From an uncultured Trueperaceae bacterium (GTDB taxonomy: Bacteria; Deinococcota; Deinococci; Deinococcales; Trueperaceae): a stretch of 13,514 bases of DNA. Shown here piece by piece: positions 1 to 6,227 of this stretch (its first letter is position 1; the number at the start of each line of letters is the position of its first letter). The stretch is from NCBI GenBank assembly GCA_937907415.1, contig CALCHY010000409.1, forward strand, positions 1 to 13,514, read 5' to 3'. The notes under the pieces were generated by a model that saw only the letters and a list, made by a program, of their open reading frames with translations, ran no database searches and was not told the origin of the DNA. A program made the translations under genes and the position numbers.

Positions 1-27
1 GAGGATTCCGCGAAAGACGAAGAATGA

Positions 28-204
28 TGGGCATACGATGAGCGAAACTGGCCAGGGATAATCCTTGAGTGGAAGAATTGGATAGTCCTTGGACGAGAAG
101 GTTCTTTGGATGCTGACGTGAATGCTCGCCGGGATTGGTACTTCTACCAGACGGCGAACTCGGTGCTCGGATCACTCCAGCGCCTTCACAATGCGACGGT
201 CTGA
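28..204 (+). other. Open reading stretch without a start, possible gene remnant
   Basis: Frame 1 stays open from the codon after a TGA at 25-27 to a TGA at 202-204, about 58 codons. The translation is rich in Trp and Tyr (NWPGIILEWKNW, RRDWYFYQTANS) and reads like the C-terminal end of a protein rather than random GC-rich frame. It has no convincing start codon or ribosome binding site, and its codons are less GC-rich than those of the genes on the right side. I do not recognise a family. It may be the tail of a decayed gene whose upstream part is left of the window or broken by the TGA at 25. It could equally be chance. Confidence 0.2.
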
Positions 205-414
205 GCAATCGGTGCCATTTCCTACTCCAGGAATATCCTCCTTTAAGTTCTCATACGTCGGTTCATTCTTTATTCGAGTGGGGTTTGCTTCGGACGGTGA
301 CCTACAGTCTCTGCGGACTTGCCGTGCCGGTGCGACACCTTCGCGAGGCGGTCCGCGCGCAACCAGTGATGGGAACCGCGCGGTCGTTCGTGCCGTTTGC
401 GTGTCCAGCGCGGT

Positions 415-780
415 CGTTGCCCGGCGTTCTGCGCGAGTAGCGGCGGCCTCACCCACGCGGAAACTGGCAAGCCTCTTCACGCTGACGGGTCCCATGATGA
501 TGAACTTCATCGAATTCCACAGGCACTGTAGGACGAGGAGGTTGGGCCACCGGAGGCCGCCTTCCGCGATGAGGGTTGTGAGGTGCTCACGGCCAGGAGG
601 TAGGCACTGCGAAGAGAATCGTGGCTACACTCCACTTGAGTCCTCCGCGGGTGCGGATGGGGTCGAGCGGGATGTTGGTGGGCATGTAGCGGCGCGGGAA
701 TGCGTGAGTGTGGACGCTGACGACCCAGAGCGGGCGGTTCAAGACAGAGCACAGACTCGACGAATCGTCGGAGGCGGTGC
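415..780 (-). pseudogene. Frameshifted small integral membrane protein gene
   Basis: A coherent protein can be read on the minus strand only by changing frame twice. Around 742-601 one frame gives LNRPLWVVSVHTHAFPRRY, then MPTNIPLDPIRTRGGLKW, then SVATILFAVP. Near 600 a short YLLAVS follows in a second frame. From about 585 to 420 a third frame gives LTTLIAEGGLRWPNLLVL, then QCLWNSMKFIIMGPVSV and an Arg/Ala-rich tail. From memory this resembles a family of roughly 100-130 residue membrane proteins found on actinobacterial plasmids and integrative elements, with two hydrophobic segments around the LKWGVPAMLL-type and NALKFxxMGPVS-type motifs. That family assignment is recollection, not a search. 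The two frameshifts make a working product unlikely. No start codon is assigned. Confidence 0.55.
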
Positions 781-1074
781 GTGCGTGAGTGATTGACCTT
801 ACGGCCTGCCCCGAGGGGCGTCACATCAAGCAGGAATTCGCCTCCCCTACCGAGATACAACGGACCAGCGACACTCGGAAGAGCACCAGGTAACTAGGCC
901 CGGCTCGCGTGCTCCCGCCGAACGGTACATGATGGTCCGCCGTGCCCTTCCGTGTCGGCGAGGTCGCGAAGTCGCGCGAGAGCGGCTTTCGCACGGGAAG
1001 GTGGATGTCCGCCAAGTGCGGGAAACTGGGGTACTTCGTCAGTCTTGATTGAGTTACCCGGTGGCGGCTCGGTC
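781..1074. other. Non-coding stretch, no recognisable feature
   Basis: No frame on either strand gives a protein-like translation with a start and a ribosome binding site. I see no RNA gene, terminator or repeat here. It lies between two broken genes and is probably decayed accessory DNA. Confidence 0.4.
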
Positions 1075-1371
1075 TCAGTTGCTGGCGGTGCCGTTGTTGG
1101 CGGGTGTCGTGTTGGGTCTACCGATTCTAGTTCCCTCTTCGAGGCCCGGTAGCCGTCGGGTGTAGAAGCGTTTGCGCCACTGGGTCACGCTCTGAACGGG
1201 TAGTGAAAAGCGTGCGGCGATGTCCTTGTTCTGTAGTCCGTCGGCGGCCATCAGCACGACTCGAGCCCGAACCAGGGCACGATACGGTGCCGTATATTGC
1301 GCTGCGTGGCGCGTGAGCTCCCGCCGTTCGACGCTAGTCAGTTCGATGAGGTATGGGCTCAGATGCGGCAC
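1075..1371 (-). pseudogene. IS630-family transposase, N-terminal remnant
   Basis: The 98-codon frame starts at GTG 1371. Residues 8 to about 85 match the N-terminal helix-turn-helix of IS630-type transposases: LTSVERRELTRHAAQ, a run of Arg/Ala (RALVRARVVLMAADG), DIAARFSLPVQSVTQWRKRF, and GLEEGTRIGRP at the usual end of the HTH region. Family members run to about 340 residues and carry a DDE catalytic domain after this point. Here homology stops after GRP and the frame ends some 12 codons later, so the catalytic domain is absent. I found no continuation on either side. No good ribosome binding site precedes the GTG. The product, if made, could bind DNA but not transpose. Confidence 0.75.
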
Positions 1372-1563
1372 AAGGCAGGATAGTAATCAGTTGAGCACGG
1401 TGATTGTTGAGCGTTAGTCGTGCTCGTCATACGTCTTCATTCCTATTAGTGCCCTCCGAAGTTGGTTGTCTCGTGTGCCAGTTGCCCGACGAACGCCTGA
1501 TGGCGTGCGGCGGCGTGGTGCTCCTGGCTCGAGGGTACCGCCTGGAACTGGCGAGCGGAGGTG
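1372..1563. other. Junction DNA between IS630 remnant and IS256 left end
   Basis: No supported gene lies here. The minus-strand open frame crossing this stretch has low-complexity Arg/Gln/Ser composition and overlaps the IS256 remnant in antisense. The right boundary is set by the GTCA that begins the IS256 left terminal repeat at 1564. Confidence 0.4.
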
Positions 1564-1776
1564 GTCAAGAAGTTTTTGTTTAGGGGGGCGGAAATGTTCT
1601 TCTTCTTGCCTTCTTCTAAGTCGCCTTCCGAGTTCGACGGTCAGGCTGATTCTGAGCTGAGTTCTGGCCTTCGTTTGCCTGTCGGTGTGGTGCCGTCCGC
1701 GGCTGAGTTGGCGGCCAGCGGCGCGTTGGATGCCCTGTTCGAGCAGATCGACGCCGGGAAGTTGAACCGTATGTAA
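1564..1776 (+). pseudogene. IS256-family element, left end and transposase N-terminus only
   Basis: The sequence from GTCA at 1564 resembles the left end of the complete IS256 element at 4228 (GTCA, then GTTTxTGTTTAGGG, then GGAAA). The reading frame from ATG 1594 or TTG 1606 gives SKSPSEFDGQADSELSS and then SAAELAASGALDALFEQI followed by DAGKL. This is parallel to SRSPSELDAQPNSELEA and VELAASGVLDSLFEEI-DAGKL in the downstream copy. Similarity ends near 1765 and the frame stops at 1776 with unrelated residues. Everything after about 55 residues is missing, including the whole DDE domain. The two copies differ at many positions, so they are related elements and not a recent duplication. The break coincides with the likely left end of an IS110 element. 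Confidence 0.75.
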
Positions 1777-2043
1777 GTCTTTGAGGTGGCTGGTCTGGGA
1801 CTGGCTGCCATGCTGGTGCTGGTGCGCTTCTTTGTTCATGGCTCCTGAATCGTATTGCCGTTCGGCTTTGTGCCGACGTGCGTTTCCCAGGATTTGCCTG
1901 AATGAAGAGGTGCCGGCACTGGCCTGGCCCACCGGAATGGCTTGATCAGAAGCGTGCCCGCAGTATTGCGTGGCTCATTACAGACCTGCCATCCAGTGAT
2001 TCTCACCCAGGCCGAGGGCCGGCGCGGCAACACCCGGGAGGCG
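1766..2043 (+). ncRNA. Candidate bridge-RNA region of IS110 copy 1
   Basis: About 280 nt of non-coding DNA precede the transposase frame. Members of the IS110 family without terminal inverted repeats are known to encode a structured bridge RNA in this position. Visible local structure includes a CGGC-TTTGT-GCCG hairpin with flanking CGT/ACG pairs at 1859-1878 and a perfect 10-bp palindrome, GTGCCGGCAC, at 1910-1919. I could not identify the target- and donor-binding loops, so the RNA boundaries are not defined. The call rests on position and partial structure only. Confidence 0.3.
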
Positions 2044-2049
2044 ATGCCC

Positions 2050-2724
2050 ATGCCTATCGTCGCAGAGCAGTACCGGTTCGTCGCGGGCGTAGACACGCAC
2101 GCCCGCCGCCACAGCCTGGCCATCATCGAAACCGCCTCGGGCCGGCAGGTTGACGCCGCCGACTTCCCCGCCACCGCGGCCGGCTACGCTTGCGCGGGGA
2201 GCTGGTTGATGCGCCGCGGCGGCGACCCTAGGGGTGTGCTGGTGTCGATGGAAGGCACGGGCTCCTTTGGCGCCAAGCTGCGCTAGCACCTCAGCACGTG
2301 CCATTACCGCGTGGTCGAGGCGCCCAGCCCCGGCCGCGCGCTGCGGCGGCGTAAGGGGAGTGATCAGCTAGACGCTCTGCGCGCCGCGCACGCGGTGTTA
2401 CCCCTGCCGAGCGATCGCCTGGTGGAGGCCAAAGCCGGTGAGGTCATCGCCGCCCTGCGCGTTCTGAGCGCGGCGCGTGAAGCCATGAGCCGCCAGCGCA
2501 CCGCTGCCATCAACGCGCTCACAGCCCTGTTGCGCACCGTTGAACTCGGTATCGACGCCCGGAAGCCGCTTACGCACCAGCAGATCCTGCAGGTGGCGGG
2601 CTGGAGAACCCGGCGCGAGAACGTGGCGACGCGCGTCAGTCGTGGTGAAGCGGTGCGGCTCGCGAAGCAGGCGCTGCAGTTGGAGGTGTCGCTGGAGCGC
2701 AATAGAAGCGAGTTGAGAGGGTGA
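2050..2724 (+). pseudogene. IS110-family transposase, in-frame TAG and C-terminal truncation
   Basis: The frame starts at ATG 2050, 8 nt after GGGAGG at 2036-2041; an ATG at 2044 sits too close to that site. Motifs of the RuvC-like DEDD domain are present: FVAGVDTHARR (D15), VSMEGTGSFG (E68), and GSDQLDALRAAHA (D105 and D108). A TAG at 2284-2286 (codon 79) interrupts the frame between the second and third acidic residues. The same frame then continues without shift through YRVVEAPSP and the helical region ending LERNRSELRG. The C-terminal Tnp20-type domain that supplies the catalytic serine is missing, because the frame ends at TGA 2722-2724 within the direct repeat bordering the next element. 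With both defects this gene is inactive. Confidence 0.8.
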
Positions 2725-2734
2725 TGCTCCTATT
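2720..2734. repeat. Direct repeat at the transposase-stop end of IS110 copy 2
   Basis: GGTGATGCTCCTATT here matches GGTCATGCTCCTATT at 4083-4097 with one mismatch. It lies 6 nt outside the stop codon of the copy 2 transposase, where an IS110 right end is expected. It also contains the stop codon that closes IS110 copy 1. Confidence 0.75.
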
Positions 2735-2739
2735 CTGTG

Positions 2740-3969
2740 TCAAGCAGCTTCGAGCCACTGCTTGTATCGGTTTGTGAGTTCTGGCAGCGGGCGGCGTTTG
2801 TTCTCGATGTCGGATATGCGAGCGGGGTAGGTGCCTAGTGCTTGAGCTGCTTGGCTTTGGGTGATGTTCTTGGCCTTTCTCAGCGTCTTCAGCTCCTCGT
2901 GCTCACGGGCGGCCGGGATGTCTTGGTCGCTTGTCAATGCGCGGTAGGCTTCGCGGGCGACGGCTCGTTTGAGGCAGCGCATAATCTCCTTCTTGTTTCT
3001 TCCTTGCTGCTGCCGGCGTTCGACGTACTCGCGGGTTCGCTTGTCGTGCCGCATCCTGATCAGTACGATTCGGTGCAGGGCGCTGTTGGCGCGCCGGTCG
3101 CCGCCTCGGTTGAGGCGGTGGCGGTTGGTGCGGCCTGAGGAGGCGGGAATGGGGGCTACCCCGCAGAGGGAGGCGAAGGCGGCTTCGTCGCGGATGCGCT
3201 CGGGGTTACCGCCAGCGGTCACGACGAGCTGCGCGGCGACGAACACGCCGGCGCCGTACATAGCAAGTACCCGTGGGTAGTTCGCGCTAAAGATGGTGAG
3301 CATCTGCGCTTCAAGGTGACTGGCCCTGCTCCTGGCGTTCTCACAGAGTTGGGCTTGCTGCTTCATAGCGGTCAGGATGGCGGTGCGGGGGCTGGCAATC
3401 TCGTTGTCGGGACGACAGACCGCCAGGCGCTCGATCAGGGTGGGTGTGGGCAGCTCGCGGTACTTGGCTCGTACCTCCTCGGGGGCGGTGATGAGCAGTG
3501 CCCTGATGCAGTTGCTCAGCGCGGTGATGCTTCTAATCGGTTGGGTGCGCGCGGCGAGCAGGCAGCGGAGCGACTCTGCGGCGGTGTCGCTGTCCTTCGC
3601 TTCCGAGGTGCCGCGTGCGGCGAGCACACTGCGCGCCGCTTCGATAGCGTCGATGCTGTCCGACTTGCCGTGCATGCGGCGGACTTGCCGAGTAGGGCGT
3701 AATACTTCCTTGATGGCGTACCCGGCGGTCGTGAGTTCGCGCGCTACCCCGGCACCGTAGGAGTTGGTGCCCTCGACGCCGACGACAGCGATAGGACCCG
3801 CTTCCTGCAGGGCTGAAACCAGTTCTCGGTAGCCGCGGTGGTCGGCCATGAAGGTGGCGGTGAGCTCCACTCCGCCGGTAGCGGTGAGAACCGCCAGGGT
3901 GTGAGTGTCGGCGTGGGTGTCGACGCCGGCAATCAAGTCTGCGGGGCCGAAAGGAGATGTGGTGACCAA
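2740..3969 (-). CDS. IS110-family transposase with C-terminal XRE-like HTH domain
   Basis: This 409-residue protein is a DEDD recombinase of the IS110 family. I chose TTG 3969 as the start because GAGAGGA lies 7 nt upstream and the conserved domain begins soon after (LIAGVDTHADTHTLAV). An upstream extension to 4068 has no supporting site and non-conserved sequence. Catalytic residues are visible: D17, E66 (VGVEGTNSYG), D104 and D107 (GKSDSIDAIEAA). The C-terminal domain has YGAGVFVAAQLVVTAG and GVAPIPASSGRTNRHRLNRG with the serine at about 277-278. All domains are intact, so the protein may be active. After the usual end (AYRALT), residues 358-409 form an extra helix-turn-helix: EELKTLRKAKNITQSQAAQ, ALGTYPARISDIENKRR, then YKQWLEAA. 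Similar tails occur on some actinobacterial IS110 transposases as I recall. The tail's role is unknown; autoregulation or end binding is an inference. Confidence 0.9.
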   Translation of the reverse strand: MVTTSPFGPADLIAGVDTHADTHTLAVLTATGGVELTATFMADHRGYRELVSALQEAGPIAVVGVEGTNSYGAGVARELTTAGYAIKEVLRPTRQVRRMHGKSDSIDAIEAARSVLAARGTSEAKDSDTAAESLRCLLAARTQPIRSITALSNCIRALLITAPEEVRAKYRELPTPTLIERLAVCRPDNEIASPRTAILTAMKQQAQLCENARSRASHLEAQMLTIFSANYPRVLAMYGAGVFVAAQLVVTAGGNPERIRDEAAFASLCGVAPIPASSGRTNRHRLNRGGDRRANSALHRIVLIRMRHDKRTREYVERRQQQGRNKKEIMRCLKRAVAREAYRALTSDQDIPAAREHEELKTLRKAKNITQSQAAQALGTYPARISDIENKRRPLPELTNRYKQWLEAA

Positions 3970-4082
3970 GGCGTGGTCCTCTCTGCGACAACTCGCAAGG
4001 GCAGTGATGCCGAGGGGCCCACCGTTGCAGGCAAGACGCTGACGAGACGAGTACCATGGCAGTGTCACCTGGTCATGGGACC
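3970..4082 (-). ncRNA. Candidate bridge-RNA region and leader of IS110 copy 2
   Basis: This is the non-coding segment between the outer direct repeat and the transposase start. In IS110 elements with the long non-coding end upstream of the transposase, the bridge RNA is transcribed here. At about 113 nt it is shorter than the roughly 180 nt RNA known from IS621. The RNA may therefore reach into the coding region or into 4083-4227, or be absent. I see no clear pair of binding loops. Confidence 0.25.
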
Positions 4083-4105
4083 GGTCATGCTCCTATTAGG
4101 TCATG
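4071..4105. repeat. Three GGTCATG direct repeats with a dyad at the IS110 left end
   Basis: GGTCATG occurs at 4071-4077, 4083-4089 and 4099-4105. The first two are joined by GGACC, forming GGTC-ATGG-GACC and an 8-bp palindrome GACCGGTC at 4079-4086. The cluster spans the outer direct repeat and lies roughly 100-135 nt upstream of the transposase start. It could be a binding site for the transposase or its HTH tail; this is an inference. Confidence 0.55.
4083..4097. repeat. Direct repeat at the left end of IS110 copy 2
   Basis: GGTCATGCTCCTATT pairs with the 2720-2734 repeat with one mismatch at the fourth base. It marks the upstream boundary of the element relative to its transposase. The next bases (AGG here, CTG at the other end) no longer match. 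Confidence 0.75.
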
Positions 4106-4227
4106 CACCGATGAAACCCAAGGCTAACGCTAGTGGAGGCAGGACGGATCACCCTCAAGACAGGCACCGCAAGGGCCGTCAGTCAAATTGTGGGTCACTG
4201 CGTCCACTAGCCATTTCCATTATCAGC

Positions 4228-4255
4228 GTCAGATAGTTTGTGTTTAGGGTGGGTC
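4228..4255 (+). repeat. IS256 left terminal inverted repeat
   Basis: It pairs with 5684-5712 in inverted orientation. The shared core is GTCA, GTTTGTGT, GGG and TGGGTC, with a single-base indel between them. Confidence 0.65.
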
Positions 4256-4271
4256 GGAAAGGATCTCTCTC

Positions 4272-5678
4272 TTGTCGTTTTCCAGATCACCTTCCGAGCT
4301 TGACGCCCAGCCGAACTCTGAGCTGGAGGCGAGACCCGAAACTACCCACACTACTGATGTTGTGCCGACAGCCGTTGAGCTGGCTGCCAGCGGCGTGCTG
4401 GATTCGTTGTTCGAGGAGATCGACGCCGGCAAGCTGCAGCTCTCCGGGGCGGGCGGGCTCATCCCGGAACTGATCAAGGGCGTGCTGGAGCGCGGCCTTC
4501 AAGCCGGGATGGCCAATCACCTGGGTTACGAGAAGGGCGACCCGGCGGCCGGCATGTTCGAGAACCACCGCAACGGCGTAAGTGAGGAGACCGTGCTCAC
4601 CGAGGCCGGGGACGTGCCGCTGAACGTCCCCCGCGACCGCCAGGGCACCTTCACGCCCCGGCTGGTGCCCAAGGGCCAGCGCCGCCTGGGCGGCCTGGAC
4701 GAGATGATCGTGAGCCTCTACGCCGGTGGCATGACCATCCGAGACATCCAGCATCACCTGGCGTCCACCATCGGCACGGAGCTGAGCCACGAGACCATCA
4801 GCAAGATCACCGACGAGATCTTAGACGAGGTCCTCGCCTGGCAGAACCGTCCCTTGGAGGCGCTCTACCCGGTGATCTACCTCGACGCTTTGGTGGTGAA
4901 GGTCAAGGATGGCGCTCACGTCAAGAACAAGGCGGCGCACATCGCCGCCTAAGTCGAGATGGCGGGCGTCAACCACGTGCTGGGCATCTGGTTCCAGGCC
5001 ACCGAGGGCGCCAAGTTTTGGGGCGGGGTGTGCGCCGAGCTCAGCAACCGCGGGATCAGGGACGTGCTCATCTTGTGCTGCGACGGCTTGGTGGGCCTGC
5101 CCGAAGTGGTAGCCGCCACTTGGCCGCTGGCGACGGTGCAGACGTGCGTGGTGCATCTCATCCGCGCGGCCATGCGCATCGTGGGCTACCAGGACCGCAA
5201 GCGCGTCGCCGCGGCCTTGAAGCCCATCTACACCGCCGTGAACGCCGAGGCCGCCCTGGAGGAGCTGGCGGCGTTCGAGGCGAGCGGTCTAGGCGAGAAG
5301 TACCCCACCGCCGGCCGGGTGTTCCGGGACGCTTGGGAGCGCTTCACGCCCTTCCTCGCGTTCCCCAGCGAACTCCGACGCGTGACCTACACCACCAACG
5401 CCATCGAATCCTTGAACTACCAGCTTCGGAAGATCATCAAGAACCGTGGGCACTTCCCCAACGACCAGGCCGCCGTGAAGCTCTTGTGGCTCGCGATCTG
5501 CAACATCGAGGACAAACGCACTAGGGAGCGCGAGAAAGAGAGGCGAAACAGGCAATCCGGAGACCCGAAGAGATCCGTGGCCGGCAAGCTCATCCAAGGC
5601 GCCGTAACGACCAACTGGAAGCAAGCCCTAGCCCAGCGGTCCCTCGCCTACCCCGAGAGAATCACACCCCACCTCTAA
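4272..5678 (+). pseudogene. IS256-family transposase interrupted by one in-frame TAA
   Basis: TTG 4272 follows GGAAAGGA (4255-4262) at a normal distance; the homologous TTG is present in the truncated copy at 1606. From there the frame would encode 468 residues if read through. A TAA at 4950-4952 (codon 227) splits it into 226 codons and a same-frame remainder with an ATG at 4959. The DDE residues straddle the stop: D205 in VIYLDALVVKV, D271 in LILCCDGLVGLPE, and E379 in TTNAIESLNYQLRKI. At the stop, family members usually read AAxxIAxGVDxxG, so a glycine codon appears to have become TAA. No frameshift is present and the C-terminus is complete. Without readthrough or suppression neither half can transpose alone. 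A sequencing error at this codon cannot be ruled out. Confidence 0.85.
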
Positions 5679-5683
5679 GCGAT

Positions 5684-5712
5684 GACCCAGCCCCATACAC
5701 AAACAAATTGAC
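5684..5712 (-). repeat. IS256 right terminal inverted repeat
   Basis: It begins 5 nt after the transposase stop and mirrors the left end at 4228-4255, as is normal for IS256-type elements. Confidence 0.65.
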
Positions 5713-6025
5713 AAGCCCATGTTAGGAGGTCACTGGGTGATTGTGTTTCGGGCTTTGGGGTCCCCGTTCCAATCGTGGTGGCTCATGCCCGCAACGTTCC
5801 GGCCGTGACCAAGATGGTAGCCTTCCGGCGGATAGGCTTCCACCGGCTGGCTTTCAGTTGACGTGTGGACTCCACCACGGACTGCTGCCTCCCGCCGCGA
5901 CTCCTCGCCGGTTCGCAGTGAAATACCGGAGCAGTTCTAGTAGCAATTGCGGGTAGAGAAGTTTGGCAAACCTAAGGCTAGATTGCTCTAAAGTGCGATA
6001 ATGAGGCCTCGCTACCTGGCGCTGG
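5713..6025. other. Non-coding DNA right of the IS256 element
   Basis: No frame gives a convincing protein. The plus-strand open frame at 5741-5956 has no ribosome binding site and low-information composition. I see no tRNA or recognised terminator. It may hold remnants of older elements that I cannot name. Confidence 0.4.
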
Positions 6026-6050
6026 CGGGGCCGGGCAAAGCCCGGCCCCG
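6026..6050. repeat. Perfect 11-bp GC hairpin with AAA loop
   Basis: CGGGGCCGGGC, AAA and GCCCGGCCCCG form an uninterrupted 11-bp stem made only of G and C. No T-run follows on either strand, so it is not a canonical intrinsic terminator. It lies about 180 bp past the stop of the minus-strand lipoprotein gene and could still act as a transcription stop or be a dispersed palindromic repeat. Confidence 0.7.
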
Positions 6051-6059
6051 GACTCCGAG

Positions 6060-6121
6060 ATTCTGCTTATGCGAATAGTCGTAATCGATGTACGGGGGTA
6101 TTCGCGAAGAGATCGCAGAAT
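6060..6121. repeat. Nested inverted repeats
   Basis: ATTCTGC (6060-6066) pairs with GCAGAAT (6115-6121). Inside it, GCGAATA (6071-6077) pairs with TATTCGC (6099-6105). The two stems are separated by internal loops of 4 and 9 nt and enclose a 21-nt loop. This could be a structured RNA element, a protein site or an element end. No function can be assigned. Confidence 0.45.
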
Positions 6122-6227
6122 GACAAAGTGTCGAAAAGCAAGTTGATAAGCGATCTAGAGCCTGATAGAAGCTGCCCATACGGGTCTATTCAGCTCGCTG
6201 GACCCCCAGACCTCAGACCCAAGGCAA

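Larger units (their letters stand above)
1766..2724 (+). mobile_element. Degenerate IS110-family element (copy 1)
   Basis: The element comprises a long non-coding left end (about 1766-2043) and a transposase reading frame that is broken by a stop codon and lacks its C-terminus. The left limit is placed where similarity to the IS256 transposase ends. The right limit is where the direct repeat bounding the second IS110 element begins. The true right end of this copy is lost. The layout suggests this copy inserted into the IS256 remnant and was later broken next to, or by, the second IS110 element. Confidence 0.6.
2720..4097 (-). mobile_element. IS110-family insertion sequence (copy 2), apparently complete
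   Basis: A full-length transposase gene lies between 15-bp direct repeats that match at 14 positions. Recombination between the repeats would release a circle of about 1363 bp, a normal size for this family. No terminal inverted repeats are visible, consistent with the IS110 group. The transposase stop lies very close to one end, and about 115-130 nt of non-coding DNA lie at the other end before the start codon. IS110 members integrate through short core sequences shared by donor and target, which can leave direct repeats of this kind. The exact element edges inside the repeats cannot be set from this copy alone. Confidence 0.65.
4228..5712 (+). mobile_element. IS256-family insertion sequence, full length
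   Basis: Imperfect terminal inverted repeats bound a transposase frame of the expected family. The left end at 4228-4255 reads GTCAGATAGTTTGTGTTTAG and continues to GGGTC. The right end, read in reverse complement from 5712 to 5684, starts GTCAATTTGTTTGTGTATGG and also ends at GGGTC. The left end of the truncated copy at 1564 begins the same way, which supports the boundary. I found no 8-bp target duplication next to these ends, so the outer edges may be off by a few bases or the flanks may have rearranged. Confidence 0.75.

Noticed and set aside
122..796. Long plus-strand open frame of 224 codons
   Set aside because: It is antisense to the coherent membrane-protein remnant, has no ribosome binding site, and its translation is low-information Arg/Ser/Val sequence.
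1441..1449. TCCTATTAG also found at the IS110 left end (4091-4099)
   Set aside because: A 9-bp match of this kind has an appreciable chance in a 13.5 kb window, and nothing around 1441 resembles an IS110 end.
3970..4068. Upstream extension of the IS110 transposase start to 4068
   Set aside because: The extra 33 residues are not family-like and lack a ribosome binding site, while TTG 3969 has GAGAGGA at proper spacing.
4950..4952. Stop-codon recoding as an explanation for both interrupted transposases
   Set aside because: One gene has TAG and the other TAA, no recoding signal is visible, and neighbouring intact genes end normally in TGA. Ordinary decay is simpler.
5018..5524. Plus-strand open frame inside the IS256 transposase
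   Set aside because: It is an out-of-frame shadow of the transposase's GC-rich codons; the real frame carries the catalytic motifs.
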